Shown here piece by piece: positions 7,773 to 16,113 of a stretch of 64,000 nt of DNA. Each line of letters starts with the position of its first letter. The stretch's first letter is position 1. Source of the DNA: Actinomycetales bacterium (GTDB lineage: Bacteria > Actinomycetota > Actinomycetes > S36-B12). The position numbers and the translations under genes were made by a program. The notes beneath the pieces are model-generated. The model was not told the DNA's origin. It saw only the letters and a program-made list of their open reading frames with translations, and did no database searches. The stretch spans positions 21,886-85,885 of the forward strand of contig WGLX01000025.1 of the NCBI GenBank assembly GCA_016125355.1, written 5' to 3'.

Positions 7773-7786
7773 GGGCGCAGCCTTCC

Positions 7787-9046
7787 CTACGGAACCGGGT
7801 GATGGGCGTCGTACCTCAGGAAGCCCGGGAACTTGGCCGTCAGCGCAAGAGCCCCGACGATGCACGCCACTCCACCGGTGATGACGGAGAATGCTTCGCC
7901 CCCGAGGGCGGCCATGGCGCCCGCCTCGACATCGCCCAGCCGCGGGCCGCCGGCCACGACCACGGTGAAGACCCCCTGCAGCCGGCCGCGGTACTCATCA
8001 GGGGTAGCGGACTGCAGGATCGTCGTCCGGAACACCGCGGACACGTTGTCGGCGGCCCCGGCCACGGCGAGCAGGAGCAGCGCCAGCGGCAGCCACCGCA
8101 CCATCCCGAAGGCGGCGATCGCGACACCCCACACGACGATGGCGGCCACGATGGCGCGTCCCTGCATGCGCACGCGCCCGAGTGGCCCGGACAGCACCCC
8201 CGACGTGAGGGCACCCGCGGCGGGCGCCGCCGACAGCAGGCCCAGGGTCAGCGCCACGCTGGCCGTCGAGCCGCCGTACCACTGCGCGGCGATCGCCGGG
8301 AACAGTGCCCGGGGCATGCCGAACACCATCGCCACCATGTCCTCGTAGAAGGTCATCTGCAGGTTGTGCTTGCCGCGAAGGAAGGCGAAGCCCTCGCGCA
8401 CGGACGCCCAGCCGGCCTTGGGTCGCACGGCACCCGGCGCCACGATCGGCGGAAGGCTCGGCAGGCGGAACATGGCCCACACGACGATGGTGAAGGCGAG
8501 CACGTCGAGGGCATAGGCCGCAGTGACGGTGCCCGTCGCCGCCACGACGAGGCCGCCGAGCACGGGGCCGAGGGTGAAGCCGATGTTCCACGTCATGAAC
8601 CCGAGGGCGTTCGCCGCCGGCAGCAGCTCGGCGGGGACGATCCTCGGGATGATGGCCTGGCGGGCGGGATTCCCGACCGCGAAGAAAGCCGACTGCACCG
8701 CGACGACGGCGTAGAGCAGGGCGACCGACCCGACGCCGGCAAGCGACTGCGCCAGGAAGGCGGCGGAGCACAGCCACAGGCCCATGGCCGAGACGAGCCC
8801 GACCTTTCGGCGATCGAAGGCGTCCGAGAGCGTCCCGCCGTACAGTCCGAAGCCGACGAGGGGGACGAGCTGGAACAGGCCGACGAGGCCGACCATGAAG
8901 CTCGACCGCGTGAGATCCCAGACCTGCAGCCCCACGGCGACCGCCGTCATCTGCTGGCCGACGTTGCTGATCCCCAGGGCGGCCCAGAGCCGACGGTACG
9001 AGGCGCTGACCCGCAGGGGGGTCAGGTCGGCGAGCAGTCGGGCCAC
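7787..9046 (-). CDS. MFS transporter, EntS/DHA3-like exporter
   Basis: A 419-residue major facilitator protein with about 12 hydrophobic segments. The loop between helices 2 and 3 reads GGTLSDAFDRRKVG, a good match to the MFS loop (GxLaDrxdRR), and ARQAIIPRIVPAELLPAANAL is typical of the MFS_3 group that includes the enterobactin exporter EntS and multidrug pumps. The substrate cannot be told. The GTG start has TAGGTT six bases upstream and no Shine-Dalgarno sequence, so the gene starts its own leaderless transcript; the next gene on this strand begins 14 bases downstream. Confidence 0.85.
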   Translation of the reverse strand: MARLLADLTPLRVSASYRRLWAALGISNVGQQMTAVAVGLQVWDLTRSSFMVGLVGLFQLVPLVGFGLYGGTLSDAFDRRKVGLVSAMGLWLCSAAFLAQSLAGVGSVALLYAVVAVQSAFFAVGNPARQAIIPRIVPAELLPAANALGFMTWNIGFTLGPVLGGLVVAATGTVTAAYALDVLAFTIVVWAMFRLPSLPPIVAPGAVRPKAGWASVREGFAFLRGKHNLQMTFYEDMVAMVFGMPRALFPAIAAQWYGGSTASVALTLGLLSAAPAAGALTSGVLSGPLGRVRMQGRAIVAAIVVWGVAIAAFGMVRWLPLALLLLAVAGAADNVSAVFRTTILQSATPDEYRGRLQGVFTVVVAGGPRLGDVEAGAMAALGGEAFSVITGGVACIVGALALTAKFPGFLRYDAHHPVP

Positions 9047-9071
9047 GGCCAGAACCTACGCCCGCGTGCTC

Positions 9072-10670
9072 CTAGGGCTGCAGCCGCCAGATGCCGAACC
9101 CGCAGGCGGCCGTCGTCACCGCCCCGCCGTTCACCCCGACGCCCTCTCCCAGCAGCAGCCGAGCGCCGTCGAGCCGCGGCAGCTCCACAGTGCGCACATC
9201 CGTCGTGGGGTTGATCAGGACGAGGTGATCGTCACCGCGCAGGTAGGCCAGTGGGTAGTCCGCGTGCAGGACCCGCGTACCGTCCCGCGCACCCAGGGCA
9301 GGCTCGTCCTTGCGGAGTGCGATGAGGTCGCGCACGAGGTGCAGCAGCGAGCCGGGGTCATCCCGCTGGGCCAGCACCGTGGGGCGCGCGGGGTCCGGGT
9401 CGATCGGCAGGTAGAGCTCCGATGCCGCGGCCGTCGAGAAGCCCGCGTTCGCCGTGCCGTCCCACTGCATGGGGGTGCGGCACCCAGAGCGGTTGTAGGC
9501 CGGATTGCAGATCGACCCCTCGACGTCGGGAAGGCCGGGCAGGTAGCGCATGCCGATCTCGTCCCCGTAGTAGATCGAGGGCACCGTGCCCCACGTCAGC
9601 AGGAAGGCGAACGCCGGGCGCAGTTCGGCAGCCGTGCGGGGGCCATGAGCCAGCCGGTTGAGGTCGTGGTCGGCGCTCGCGAGGATCAGCGGCCGGCTAG
9701 GGGCTTCCGAGGTCAGCCCCTCCCACGCGTCGAGGAAGGGGTGGAACGACCCCCCGCCCTCGGCCTGGAAGAACGGTTCGAGTGGCTCGTGGAACGGCAC
9801 CTGGCCCGCGCCACCGTTATCGAACAAGGATGCGTGCTGCTCGAAGATGACGAGCAGGAAGTCCGCGTCGAAGGCCGGCGTGCCCTGCCCACGTGGCTCG
9901 ATCCCCTCGGGGATGAGCACGGCATCGGGATAGGCCTCCGCGAGCCATGCCCGCAGGTCCCGCCACAGCCGAGTGGTCTCGCCGTGCCCCGGATCGTCCT
10001 TGACCAGGGAGAAGGCCATGTCGACGCGGAATCCCGCGACGCCGTGATCGAGCCAGAACGCCATGATGTCGCGCAGGGCCTGCCGATTGCGCATCGGACC
10101 CGGAGCATCGACCGCGTCCCGCCACGGCTCGCCCGGCTCCAGCCTCGCCCAGCCGAAGTTCAGGGCCGGCTGCTCGTCGAAGAAGTTCTTGAGGTACCAG
10201 CCCGGCCGCGGCCCCGGTGACGGCACCCACGCGGCCGTCCCGGGAATGTCACCGGACGTGTCCCGCAGCGGTGGATTCAGGCTCCACACATAGCGGTCCC
10301 CCTCCGGCGATGGACCGTCCGCGGCGAGCTCCCCCCGGAACCACTCGTGCGCGATGGAGGTGTGTCCCGCGACGAGGTCGAGGAGCACGCGGATCCCCCG
10401 CTCTGCCGCGGCGTCGACCAGCTCGACCATGTCGTCGTTGGTGCCGTACCGGGGCGCGATCTGCAGGTAGTCCGAGACGTCGTAGCCCGCGTCGCGGAAG
10501 GGCGACGCGAAGCAGGGGTTGAACCAGATGGTGTTCACGCCCAGCCACGACAGGTGGTCCAGGTGATCGATCACGCCACGGAGGTCGCCGATGCCGTCGC
10601 CGTTCGAGTCGGCGAAGGACTGCGGGTAGATCTCGTAGATGACGGCGTCGCGAAGCCAGTCCGTGCTCAC
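9072..10670 (-). CDS. Glycoside hydrolase family 13 enzyme
   Basis: A 532-residue alpha-amylase-family (beta/alpha)8 enzyme. Expected catalytic residues are present: nucleophile Asp217 in GFRVDMAFS, acid/base Glu255 in LIPEG, and transition-state stabiliser Asp336 in ASADHD. The start AVIYEIYPQSFADSNGDGIGDL is typical of alpha-glucosidase/trehalose-synthase-like members. The NHD motif is changed to DHD, so the substrate pocket differs from classical alpha-glucosidases. Specificity is unknown. GTG 10670 overlaps the stop of pdxH (GTGA) and follows a GGAGAGG ribosome-binding site, so it is the second gene of a pdxH operon, an unusual partner. Confidence 0.85.
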   Translation of the reverse strand: MSTDWLRDAVIYEIYPQSFADSNGDGIGDLRGVIDHLDHLSWLGVNTIWFNPCFASPFRDAGYDVSDYLQIAPRYGTNDDMVELVDAAAERGIRVLLDLVAGHTSIAHEWFRGELAADGPSPEGDRYVWSLNPPLRDTSGDIPGTAAWVPSPGPRPGWYLKNFFDEQPALNFGWARLEPGEPWRDAVDAPGPMRNRQALRDIMAFWLDHGVAGFRVDMAFSLVKDDPGHGETTRLWRDLRAWLAEAYPDAVLIPEGIEPRGQGTPAFDADFLLVIFEQHASLFDNGGAGQVPFHEPLEPFFQAEGGGSFHPFLDAWEGLTSEAPSRPLILASADHDLNRLAHGPRTAAELRPAFAFLLTWGTVPSIYYGDEIGMRYLPGLPDVEGSICNPAYNRSGCRTPMQWDGTANAGFSTAAASELYLPIDPDPARPTVLAQRDDPGSLLHLVRDLIALRKDEPALGARDGTRVLHADYPLAYLRGDDHLVLINPTTDVRTVELPRLDGARLLLGEGVGVNGGAVTTAACGFGIWRLQP

Positions 10671-11368
10671 GGGGAGAGCCTCTCCACCAGCCAGGCACCG
10701 GCATCCGCGAGATCGGCCGGGCCGCCCGCCCTGGAGCGGAACCGCAGCCGGTCGTGGAGGCGCGACACCCGGCCCTGCCAGAACTCGACCGACGCAGGGC
10801 GCACGAGCCAGCCGCCCCAGAAGTCCGGCACCGGGACCTCGCTGCCCTCGGGGTACTCGGCGGCCAGGGCGGCGTAGGTGGACTCCAGCACCTCCCGATC
10901 CGGGATCACCTCGGACTGGCGGCTCGCCCACGCCCCCAGCCGCGAGCCATGCGGCCGGCTGCTGAAGTAGGCCGCCGACTCCTCCTCCGGGAGGCGCTCG
11001 GCGCGGCCGATGACGACGACCTGGCGATGGATCGAGAACCAGGGGAACACGAGCGAGGCCCCCGGTCGCTGCTCCAGCTGCCGGCTCTTGGTCGATCCGT
11101 AGTTCGTGAAGAAGACGAAGCCCCGGGGATCGACGTCCTTGAGCAGGACCGTGCGCCCGCTCGGCTGCTCGTCGTCGCCCACAGTCGCCAGGACCATCGC
11201 GTTCGGCTCGACGACCCCACCGGTGACCGCGTCGCTCAGCCACAGGCCGAACTGCTGCAGCGGCGTGCTGGCCAGGCTCTCCTCGTCCAGGACGCCCTGG
11301 TCATAGGACACCCGGAGATCGGCGAGCGTGGAGGGTGGCTGGTCCGGCGGCGGCGACCAGAGACTCAT
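10667..11368 (-). CDS. pdxH: Pyridoxine/pyridoxamine 5'-phosphate oxidase
   Basis: A 233-residue FMN enzyme of the PdxH family. Visible family segments are NAMVLATVGDDEQPSGRTVLLK, GFVFFTNYGSTKSRQL (FMN site), FPWFSIHRQVV, the RLGAWASRQSEVI loop (FMN dimer interface) and the C-terminal PLP signature EFWQGRVSRLHDR. It converts pyridoxamine or pyridoxine phosphate to pyridoxal phosphate. It is divergent from citrate synthase, with 67 bases between the two starts, and its stop overlaps the start of the GH13 gene. Confidence 0.95.
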   Translation of the reverse strand: MSLWSPPPDQPPSTLADLRVSYDQGVLDEESLASTPLQQFGLWLSDAVTGGVVEPNAMVLATVGDDEQPSGRTVLLKDVDPRGFVFFTNYGSTKSRQLEQRPGASLVFPWFSIHRQVVVIGRAERLPEEESAAYFSSRPHGSRLGAWASRQSEVIPDREVLESTYAALAAEYPEGSEVPVPDFWGGWLVRPASVEFWQGRVSRLHDRLRFRSRAGGPADLADAGAWLVERLSP

Positions 11369-11435
11369 GACCCGATCTCATCATGGATTCGGCGTCCATG
11401 TTGAATGGGGAGGACGTTGCCGACAAGGAGGACCC

Positions 11436-12566
11436 ATGGGCGAGTTCGTTCCGGGACTGGAGGGCGTGGTCGCCTTCGAGACGCAGATCGCCGAGCCGGA
11501 TCGCGACGGAAGCGTCCTCCGGTACCGCGGAGTCGACATCGAGGACCTCGTCGGCAAGGTGTCCTACGGCAATGTGTGGGGGCTCCTGGTCGACAACGAG
11601 TTCAATCCCGGCCTGCCGCCCGCCGAGCCGTTCCCCATCCCGATCCACTCGGGCGACGTGCGCGTCGACGTGCAGTCCGCGATCGCGATGCTCGCACCCG
11701 CGTGGGGCCTGCGGCCGCTGCTCGACATCGACGACGACACCGCGCGGGAGAACCTCGCCCACGTGTCCGTCATGGCCCTGTCCTTCGTGGCCCAGTCGGC
11801 CCGCGGCATCGGCAAGCCCATGGTCCCGCAGGCGGAAGTCGACGAGGCGAGCACCATCGTCGAGCGCTTCATGCGTCGCTGGCGGGGGGAGCCGGATCCC
11901 AAGCACGTCCAGGCCGTCGACGCCTACTTCGTGTCCGCCGCCGAGCACGGCATGAACGCCTCGACCTTCACCGCGCGTGTCATCGCCTCCACGGGCGCAG
12001 ACGTGGCGGCCGCCATCTCCGGCGCCGTCGGCGCGATGAGCGGCCCGCTGCATGGCGGCGCTCCCAGCCGCGTGCTCGGCATGATCGAGGAGATCGAGCG
12101 CACCGGCAATGCCGAGGCCTACGTCAAGGGCGTCCTCGACCGTGGTGAGCGGCTCATGGGATTCGGCCACCGCGTCTACCGAGCCGAGGACCCGCGCGCC
12201 CGCGTCCTGCGGCGCACGGCCCGCGAGCTCGGCGCCCCGCGCTACGAGGTCGCGGAGGCCCTCGAGCAGGCGGCCCTGAAGGAGCTCCGCGAGCGCCGCC
12301 CCGATCGCATCCTCGAGACCAATGTCGAGTTCTGGGCGGCCATCGTCCTCGACTTCGCCGAGGTGCCCGCCAAACACTTCACGTCGATGTTCACCTGCGC
12401 CCGGCTCGCCGGCTGGAGCGCCCACGTCCTCGAGCAGAAGCGCACCGGACGCCTGATCCGGCCGTCGGCCAAGTACGTCGGTCCGAGGCCCCGACGGCCC
12501 GAGCAGGTCCCCGGGTGGGACGACTCCCTGGTGTCGCCGACGGGGTACCGCTCCGGCCGGCGCTGA
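11436..12566 (+). CDS. citA: Citrate synthase (CitA/type II)
   Basis: A 376-residue citrate synthase. The catalytic triad is recognisable: His in MSGPLHGGAPS, His in GFGHRVYR, and Asp in VLDFAEVP. It condenses acetyl-CoA and oxaloacetate. The start ATG 11436 is chosen because AAGGAGG lies directly upstream; a longer frame runs back into the divergent pdxH gene and has no ribosome-binding site. The short, hexamer-type length resembles mycobacterial CitA (Rv0889c), which is near serC there as here. Confidence 0.95.
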   Translation: MGEFVPGLEGVVAFETQIAEPDRDGSVLRYRGVDIEDLVGKVSYGNVWGLLVDNEFNPGLPPAEPFPIPIHSGDVRVDVQSAIAMLAPAWGLRPLLDIDDDTARENLAHVSVMALSFVAQSARGIGKPMVPQAEVDEASTIVERFMRRWRGEPDPKHVQAVDAYFVSAAEHGMNASTFTARVIASTGADVAAAISGAVGAMSGPLHGGAPSRVLGMIEEIERTGNAEAYVKGVLDRGERLMGFGHRVYRAEDPRARVLRRTARELGAPRYEVAEALEQAALKELRERRPDRILETNVEFWAAIVLDFAEVPAKHFTSMFTCARLAGWSAHVLEQKRTGRLIRPSAKYVGPRPRRPEQVPGWDDSLVSPTGYRSGRR

Positions 12567-12640
12567 CGCCCGACGGCGCGGACGGAGCACTCCGCAGCGA
12601 CCACTAGGCTGGACGCACCATCTAGTTGCAGGAGAGCCAC

Positions 12641-13774
12641 GTGCCCGCGTCGCCCGAAGACATCCGCATCCCCGCCGACCTCCTTCCCGCCGATGGCCGG
12701 TTCGGCTCGGGCCCCTCTCGGGTCCGCAAGGCGCAGGTGGACGCCCTCGCCGATGTCTGGCAGACCTACCTCGGCACGTCGCACCGCCAGAAGACCGTCA
12801 AGTCCCAGGTGGGCCGCCTGCGCCAGGGACTCGCTGACCTCTTCTCCCTTCCCGAGGGCTACGAGGTGGTGCTCGGCAACGGCGGCTCGACCGCATTCTG
12901 GGACATCGCGTCCTTCGGCCTGATCCGCGATCGTGCGCAGTTCCTGTCCTTCGGGGAGTTCGGCTCGAAGTTCGCGAAGGGCGCGAAGAACGCCCCGCAC
13001 CTCGGCGCCCCGACCATCCTGACCTCCGATCCTGGCAGCGCCCCGGTGTTCGAGGCCGAGGCCGGCATCGATGCGTACTGCAGCCCGCACAACGAGACGT
13101 CGACGGGGGTGGCCATCTCGCCGACCCGCGTGGCCGGCGCGGATGCCGATGCCCTGATGGTCTTCGACGCGACCTCCGGCGCCGGCGGGCTCGCCGTCGA
13201 CCCGGCGCAGTTCGACACCTACTACTTCGCTCCGCAGAAGTCCTTCGGGTCCGATGGCGGCCTGTGGTTCGCCCTCATGTCGCCGCGAGCCATCGAGCGT
13301 GCCGCCGCCATCAAGGAGTCCGGCCGCTGGATCCCGGACTTCCTCGACCTGCAGACCGCGATCGACAACTCCCGGCTCGACCAGACCTACAACACTCCCG
13401 CCCTGGCGACCATCCTCCTGATGGCCGAGCAGGTCGACTGGTTCAACGGAAACGGCGGCCTGGACTGGTGCGTCGGCCGCAGCGCCGAGTCATCGGGCCT
13501 GATCTACGACTGGGCCGAGGACAACGAGCTCGCGACCCCGTTCGTCACCGACCCGGCCCTCCGCTCGAAGGTCGTCGCGACCATCGACATCGACGAGGCC
13601 GTCGACGCGACCTCGATCACCAAGGCGCTGCGGCTCAACGGCATCGTGGACACCGAGCCCTACCGCAAGCTCGGCCGCAACCAGCTGCGCATCGCCGTGT
13701 TCCCGGCCGTGGAGCCGGAGGACGTCCGGCAGCTGCTGCGCTCCCTCGACTACGTCATCACGCAGCTGACGTGA
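12641..13774 (+). CDS. serC: Phosphoserine aminotransferase
   Basis: A 377-residue actinobacterial-type SerC (RFGSGPSRVR near residue 23). The PLP lysine is in YYFAPQKSFGSDGG, and FDATSGAGGLAVD carries the PLP-ring aspartate. It transaminates 3-phosphohydroxypyruvate in serine synthesis. GTG 12641 is preferred over TTG 12626 because the GGAGAG ribosome-binding site lies between them. A -10-like TAGGCT is at 12605-12610. The stop overlaps the GTG of a following MFS gene. Confidence 0.95.
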   Translation: MPASPEDIRIPADLLPADGRFGSGPSRVRKAQVDALADVWQTYLGTSHRQKTVKSQVGRLRQGLADLFSLPEGYEVVLGNGGSTAFWDIASFGLIRDRAQFLSFGEFGSKFAKGAKNAPHLGAPTILTSDPGSAPVFEAEAGIDAYCSPHNETSTGVAISPTRVAGADADALMVFDATSGAGGLAVDPAQFDTYYFAPQKSFGSDGGLWFALMSPRAIERAAAIKESGRWIPDFLDLQTAIDNSRLDQTYNTPALATILLMAEQVDWFNGNGGLDWCVGRSAESSGLIYDWAEDNELATPFVTDPALRSKVVATIDIDEAVDATSITKALRLNGIVDTEPYRKLGRNQLRIAVFPAVEPEDVRQLLRSLDYVITQLT

Positions 13775-15009
13775 CCGACCCCCGGCTCGACGGGGCACCG
13801 GCCCCGCAGGCCGGGTCCCCCGTCCGCTTCACCCGACCCCTGCGGGACAAGCCCACGTGGCTGACCTACGTCCAGATCTCGCTCTGGGCGTGGTTCCTGT
13901 ATGCCTTCGGGGCCACGCAGGCCCTCCTGCGCGACGAGCAGGGGACCAGCCGTTCCGTCGGGTCGCTGCACGGATCCGCCTTCGCCGTCGGTGGCCTCGT
14001 AGGAGCGGCCCTCGCGGCGCCCGCCATCCGGCGCTGGGGACGCGGGGTCGTCCTCCGGGCCACCGCCCTCGCGTCGATGGCCGCACTGCTGGTCTACACG
14101 TGGCCCGGCGCATCCCCGGCGCTGTCGATGACCGGGGCCGCCCTGGCCGCGCTGTTCGGCACGGCCATGCTCATCTCGACCAATGCCTTCCTCCTCGACC
14201 ACCAGGGACCAGCCGGCCCCGCCGCGCTCACCGAGGCCAATGCGCTCGCCTCCGGGGCCGGCATCCTGGGACCGCTCATCGTGGGACTGGGCGCTGCCAC
14301 GGTCCTCGGCTGGCGATGGGGCCTGTGGATCGTCGTGATCGGCCTGGCCCTGCTCGAGCTGTGGCGCGGTCGGCACGTCCTCGCCTATGGGACCCGGCGC
14401 CTGGCCCGTGACGAGGCGGCCCACGGCCGCTTCCCGGCCGCCGTGTACTGGTCCCTCGGCGTGATCATGGCGTTCCTGTCGACGGAGTTCTCCCTCACCC
14501 TGTGGGGCGCCGACCTGCTCCGGGAGCGCTGCGGCTTCGGCGGGGCGGCAGCAGCGGCATCCCTCGGAGCCGTCACGGGCGGGATGCTCGTCGGCCGCAT
14601 CGGCGGGTCACGACTCGCCGAGCGTCACTCGAGCGAGTCGGTGCTCAAGGGCTCGATCCTCGTCGCCCTGGCCGCGTTCTCGGTCGCGTGGTCGTTCACG
14701 GTCTGGCCGGTGGTCCTCCTCGGCATGTTCCTCACCGGCGTGGGCATCGGCGTGCACTGGCCGATGGGCGTGGCCCGGGTCGCGCGCGCCTCCGGCGGCA
14801 ACACCGACCGCGCCAGTGCGGCGGCCTCGTTTGCGGGCGGCATCTCCATCGCGATCGCACCGCTCGCGCTGGGCACGCTGTCCGACGCGTTCGGGTTCCA
14901 CGTCGCGTTCCTGCTGGTGCCGGTGTTCCTCCTCTCGGCTCTGGCGATCATCTGGTTCCATCCGGTGCCGGATGATGTCGTGCCCGACGTCGTCGCCACT
15001 CCGCACTAG
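13771..15009 (+). CDS. MFS transporter
   Basis: A 412-residue membrane protein with about 12 transmembrane segments in two six-helix halves; inter-helix loops carry RRWGRGVVLR and GRIGGSRLAERH, which fit the MFS loop motif. It starts with GTG overlapping the TGA of serC, so the two are co-transcribed. The same neighbour, an MFS protein beside serC, is seen in other actinobacteria, but its substrate is unknown. Its last 62 bases overlap the convergent beta-propeller-like gene. Confidence 0.8.
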   Translation: MTDPRLDGAPAPQAGSPVRFTRPLRDKPTWLTYVQISLWAWFLYAFGATQALLRDEQGTSRSVGSLHGSAFAVGGLVGAALAAPAIRRWGRGVVLRATALASMAALLVYTWPGASPALSMTGAALAALFGTAMLISTNAFLLDHQGPAGPAALTEANALASGAGILGPLIVGLGAATVLGWRWGLWIVVIGLALLELWRGRHVLAYGTRRLARDEAAHGRFPAAVYWSLGVIMAFLSTEFSLTLWGADLLRERCGFGGAAAAASLGAVTGGMLVGRIGGSRLAERHSSESVLKGSILVALAAFSVAWSFTVWPVVLLGMFLTGVGIGVHWPMGVARVARASGGNTDRASAAASFAGGISIAIAPLALGTLSDAFGFHVAFLLVPVFLLSALAIIWFHPVPDDVVPDVVATPH

Positions 15010-16006
15010 CGAGCACCGCGAGAGCCAGCAGAACGAGGCCACCGGCCAGCCAGGCCCCCCAACCGCCGTCCACCGTCTGTGGAGCGAGGGGCCCGGGACC
15101 GGAGGCGTCAGTCGTGTCCGATGGCCCCGCGCTCGACGAGGGAGCCGAGGCGGAGGGGGACGCCGCCGTCGAGGCCACCGGCGCCGGCTCGATGGCCACC
15201 CGCAGCAGCCGGTCATCGCGCTCACCAGCCACCAGCAGGGCGCTGCCGTCGGGGGTCCAGGTGATCGCCTCGCCCTGCGGCTGGATGGGCAGGTAGACCG
15301 TGAACGGGTCCTGCCCGGGCGGCCTCCCGCTGCGGACCTCGGCGTCGACGTAGTCGCGCAGCACGAACCGGTCGCCCGCTGGGCTGATCGACCCGTCGGT
15401 GGTCAGTCCCCCCGCGACGCCGACAGGCCGGGCGACGGCCACGGCCCCGGACCGCAGAGGCACCCGGTAGATCCGTCCCTCGGCCAGCTTCTTGGTGGCG
15501 ACCCACACCCGGAGGCCGTTCGGGTCGGTGAGGAGGGCCTCGGCATTGACCGGGCCATCCGGATACGTGAACCGGTAGGTCCTGACCGGCAGCGTCTGGT
15601 CCCGCAGCACGGCCGGCTCGCGGAACCGGTGCAGCCGCACCTCGGGCCACGAGTCCCGGTTGTCACCGATGTCGCCGACCCAGATCACCGGCCGGCCCTT
15701 GCGATCCCGGCCGGACCCGATGGCCTCCAGGTCCCGAGCCTCGATCCCTGCCAGCGTGATCGTCGCGAGCGTCGCGCAGGTCCGCGCATCGACCGCGTAC
15801 ACCCGCGGCCCCCCGGACGAGTCGTTGTGCAGGTAGATCACGTCCGGGTGCCGCTGGGAGTACGTCATCCCGCTGATCTCGGTGAACCGCGCGTCGCTGA
15901 AGCGGCACTGCTCCGTGACCCCGGGGAGGGCCTGGGCAGGAATGGCCCCCAGCGGAACCATCGCGACGGCGACGACCATCGCGACCGCCAGCCGCACCAG
16001 CCGCAC
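14948..16006 (-). CDS. Secreted, C-terminally anchored protein, probable beta-propeller
   Basis: A 352-residue protein. Residues 1-28 are a signal peptide ending near AQALPG. Residues about 35-280 read like propeller blades (EISGMTYSQRHPDVIYLHNDS, DLEAIGSGRDRKGRPVIWVGDIGDN, GSISPAGDRFVLRDY, EAITWTPDGSALLVAGE). A Ser/Pro/Ala-rich linker follows, then one membrane helix and a basic tail, so the propeller should face outward. No catalytic motif is obvious. GTG 16006 follows the stop of a 28-residue membrane peptide by one base. The 3' end overlaps the MFS gene by 62 bases. Confidence 0.7.
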   Translation of the reverse strand: MRLVRLAVAMVVAVAMVPLGAIPAQALPGVTEQCRFSDARFTEISGMTYSQRHPDVIYLHNDSSGGPRVYAVDARTCATLATITLAGIEARDLEAIGSGRDRKGRPVIWVGDIGDNRDSWPEVRLHRFREPAVLRDQTLPVRTYRFTYPDGPVNAEALLTDPNGLRVWVATKKLAEGRIYRVPLRSGAVAVARPVGVAGGLTTDGSISPAGDRFVLRDYVDAEVRSGRPPGQDPFTVYLPIQPQGEAITWTPDGSALLVAGERDDRLLRVAIEPAPVASTAASPSASAPSSSAGPSDTTDASGPGPLAPQTVDGGWGAWLAGGLVLLALAVLASAEWRRRRARHHPAPDGTR

Positions 16007-16007
16007 G

Positions 16008-16094
16008 TCAGTTCCGCAGGGCCGCGACGACCACCACCGCGAGCAGGGAGATCAGGACGGCGAGCGTGACGAAACGCCGCGTCCGGGGATCCAT
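16008..16094 (-). CDS. 28-residue single-helix membrane peptide
   Basis: A short frame, MDPRTRRFVTLAVLISLLAV and onward to AALRN: a basic N-terminus followed by one hydrophobic helix. TACGCT lies exactly six bases before the ATG, the same -10 spacing as at the leaderless genes of this window, and the stop is one base before the GTG of the secreted propeller-like protein. It is therefore likely the first gene of that transcript. It lies just downstream of the purine permease. It may be an accessory subunit or a regulatory leader peptide; the function is unknown. Confidence 0.55.
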   Translation of the reverse strand: MDPRTRRFVTLAVLISLLAVVVVAALRN

Positions 16095-16113
16095 GGCTCC
16101 AGCGTACGAGCCC

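Noticed and set aside
12626..12640. TTG start giving serC five extra residues
   Set aside because: The ribosome-binding site GGAGAG would lie inside the gene; GTG 12641 is correctly spaced after it.
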